A stretch of 64,000 bases of DNA. Origin: Dendrobium chrysotoxum (lineage: Eukaryota > Streptophyta > Magnoliopsida > Asparagales > Orchidaceae). The notes below the pieces were generated by a model. It searched no databases and had not been told where the DNA came from. It saw only the letters and a list, made by a program, of their open reading frames with translations. Below, piece after piece: positions 62,695 through 64,000 of the stretch. Where the stretch lies: contig CM034305.1 in assembly GCA_019925795.1 (NCBI GenBank), positions 59,322,573 through 59,386,572 of the forward strand, written 5' to 3'. The translations under genes and the position numbers were made by a program. Numbering within the stretch: the stretch's first letter is position 1; the number at the start of each line of letters is the position of its first letter.

Positions 62695-64000
62695 ATGGCT
62701 AACTTTGAAAATCGTAATACTGAAGAAGGATATTCAATCACTCGACCTCCATTATTTGAAAACATTATTTTTTATTTTTTAAAAATTCACATGTCTACTT
62801 TCTTGAAATCAACAGATTATTGAATGTGGCATATGATTCAAATTGGTTATTCTTTACCATCACGTGTTATGGATGGAATTAAAATTGATATTCCTTTTTC
62901 TGAATGGAGTAGAGTAGAATAAATTAATGCTCAATTAAATCCTAAATATTTGAACTATTTTTTATTTGCTTTGAATTCTGAAGATTATAGGTTAATGTCC
63001 ACATGCACTACTGGTAAGTAAATTTAGGATAAACTATGCACAACATATGAAGGTACTAATGAAGTGAAGCAATCTAAGTTGAATATTCTAATGCAAGATT
63101 ATGAACTGTTCTGCATGAAATCTTATGAGACGATCTTAGATATGTATATTAGGTTTACTCAAATTATGATATCATTACATACTTTAGGTAAAAAAATTTT
63201 AAACTTTGAGAAGGTCAATAAAATTCTATGCTGTCTACTTGATAAGTTTGATGTCAAAGTTGTTTCTATCTGTGAATCAAAAATTTGAATGAATATTCTA
63301 TTGATAATATAAAAATGCTAAATGTTTGAACTATTTTTTCTATGCTTTGAATTCTGAAGATTATATATTAGTATCCATATGCACTACGAGCAAGAAAATT
63401 TGGGATAAACTATGCATTATATATGAAAGTACTAGTGAAGTTAAGCAATCTAAGTTGAATATTCTAATGCATGATTATGAACTATTCTACATGAAACCTT
63501 ATGAGACGATCTTAGACATGTATACTAGGTTTACTCAAATTGTGACATCATTACATACTTCAGATAAAGCATTTTCAAACTTTGAGAAGGTCAATAAAAT
63601 TCTAGGTTGTCTACTTGATAAGTTTAATGCTAAAGTTATTGCTATCTGTGAACCAAAAAATATGAATGAATATTCTATTGATAATATGATTGGCCCACTC
63701 ATTGCCTACGAGTAAACTGTGAGTTAAAGACTTGTGGATAAAGGTTAACTGATAGTGCTAAATGCTAAAGATATGGATGAAAGTGGCTGAGTAGATAATG
63801 AAAGTGAAAAATTAGCATCAGTAATGAGAAAATTGGAAAGTCTACTAAAGCACAAGTAAAAGTATCAATAAAAGTGGAACAAAGGTAAAAAATGATAAGA
63901 ATGTTAAGATTTTTTCTAACAATATTTGCTTTGGATGTAAGTAACCTGGATATATGGAAAATCAGGGCCCTAATTTGAAAACTTTTGCTGTAAAGGAAAA
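62695..64000 (+). pseudogene. copia P3 gag with 376-bp tandem duplication
   Basis: The ATG at 62695 opens MANFENRNTEEGYSITRPPL, the usual start of Sirevirus-type gag, then a stop at 62819. The core follows as LNILMQDYELFCMKSYETIL and DMYIRFTQIMISLHTLGKK. The segment 62943-63318 is repeated at 63319-63694 (LNILMHDYELFYMKPYETIL..), with differences between the units. A worn zinc knuckle, CFGCK-stop-PGYMENQGPN, lies at about 63929-63976 and lacks the His and last Cys. Gag would form the particle; this one cannot be made as a single protein. Confidence 0.85.

Larger units (their letters stand above)
60944..64000 (+). mobile_element. copia element P3 (Sirevirus/Maximus-like), 5' part
   Basis: It has a 5' LTR (60944-62636), a primer-binding site complementary to initiator tRNA-Met and a broken gag that reaches the window end. 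The LTR is the family of S1 and the solo LTR. Pol must lie beyond the window. Gag has stops, frameshifts and an internal duplication, so it is inactive. Confidence 0.85.

Overview
This is plant nuclear DNA, almost certainly from a flowering plant with a large, repeat-rich genome. It is AT-rich and shows Ty1/copia and Ty3/gypsy LTR retrotransposons with plant-type primer-binding sites, L1-type LINEs with the plant DUF4283-like ORF1, an RTE LINE tail, CACTA-like ends and a Tourist-like MITE. I cannot name the species. I found no intact protein-coding gene, no rRNA or tRNA and no prokaryotic feature. Every recognisable coding stretch is a broken transposon gene. The only candidates for host-gene sequence are a promoter with a first exon at about 58755-59070 and a weaker one at 23091-23260.

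Layout. (1) 1-19569: a minus-strand Ty1/copia element (S1, Sirevirus/Maximus-like). Its 3' LTR (1-862), polypurine tract, degenerate third ORF, RT-RNase H, integrase, protease and gag C-terminus read from low to high coordinate. Its gag is cut at 8055 by a plus-strand Ty3/gypsy element (D), represented by a very long LTR (8055-16735), a primer-binding site and a leader/gag remnant to about 17787. The 5' LTR of S1 follows at 17813-19569. (2) 19570-22876: an old non-coding repeat (R) holding a CACTA-like element and an RTE LINE tail. (3) 22877-25914: unassigned sequence with a GC-rich minisatellite, a CACTA end and a compound microsatellite. (4) 25915-56610: a second copy of R (R'), split by three L1 insertions. 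LINE1 (27491-31885, plus) has a 10-bp target-site duplication. LINE2 (32185-53139, minus) encodes only ORF1. LINE3 (53841-56356, minus) is 5'-truncated. LINE2 in turn holds a 17-kb rearranged minus-strand gypsy element (G2, 33787-50724, TSD gccat) and a plus-strand solo copia LTR (51132-52830, TSD gggcc). (5) 56611-60943: transposon debris, a LINE fragment (LINE4) and the promoter/first-exon candidate. (6) 60944-64000: the 5' LTR, primer-binding site and broken gag of another copia element (P3), running off the window.

The layers date one another: R/R' are oldest, L1s landed in R', G2 and the solo LTR landed in LINE2, and D landed in S1. The points most worth checking are the 7 to 8.7-kb gypsy LTRs, the ORF1-only L1 (a plant counterpart in layout to mammalian half-L1s), the dense array of short palindromes in the copia U3 whose CpGs survive in one copy and have decayed in others, and the tandem-derived, multiply deleted structure of G2.
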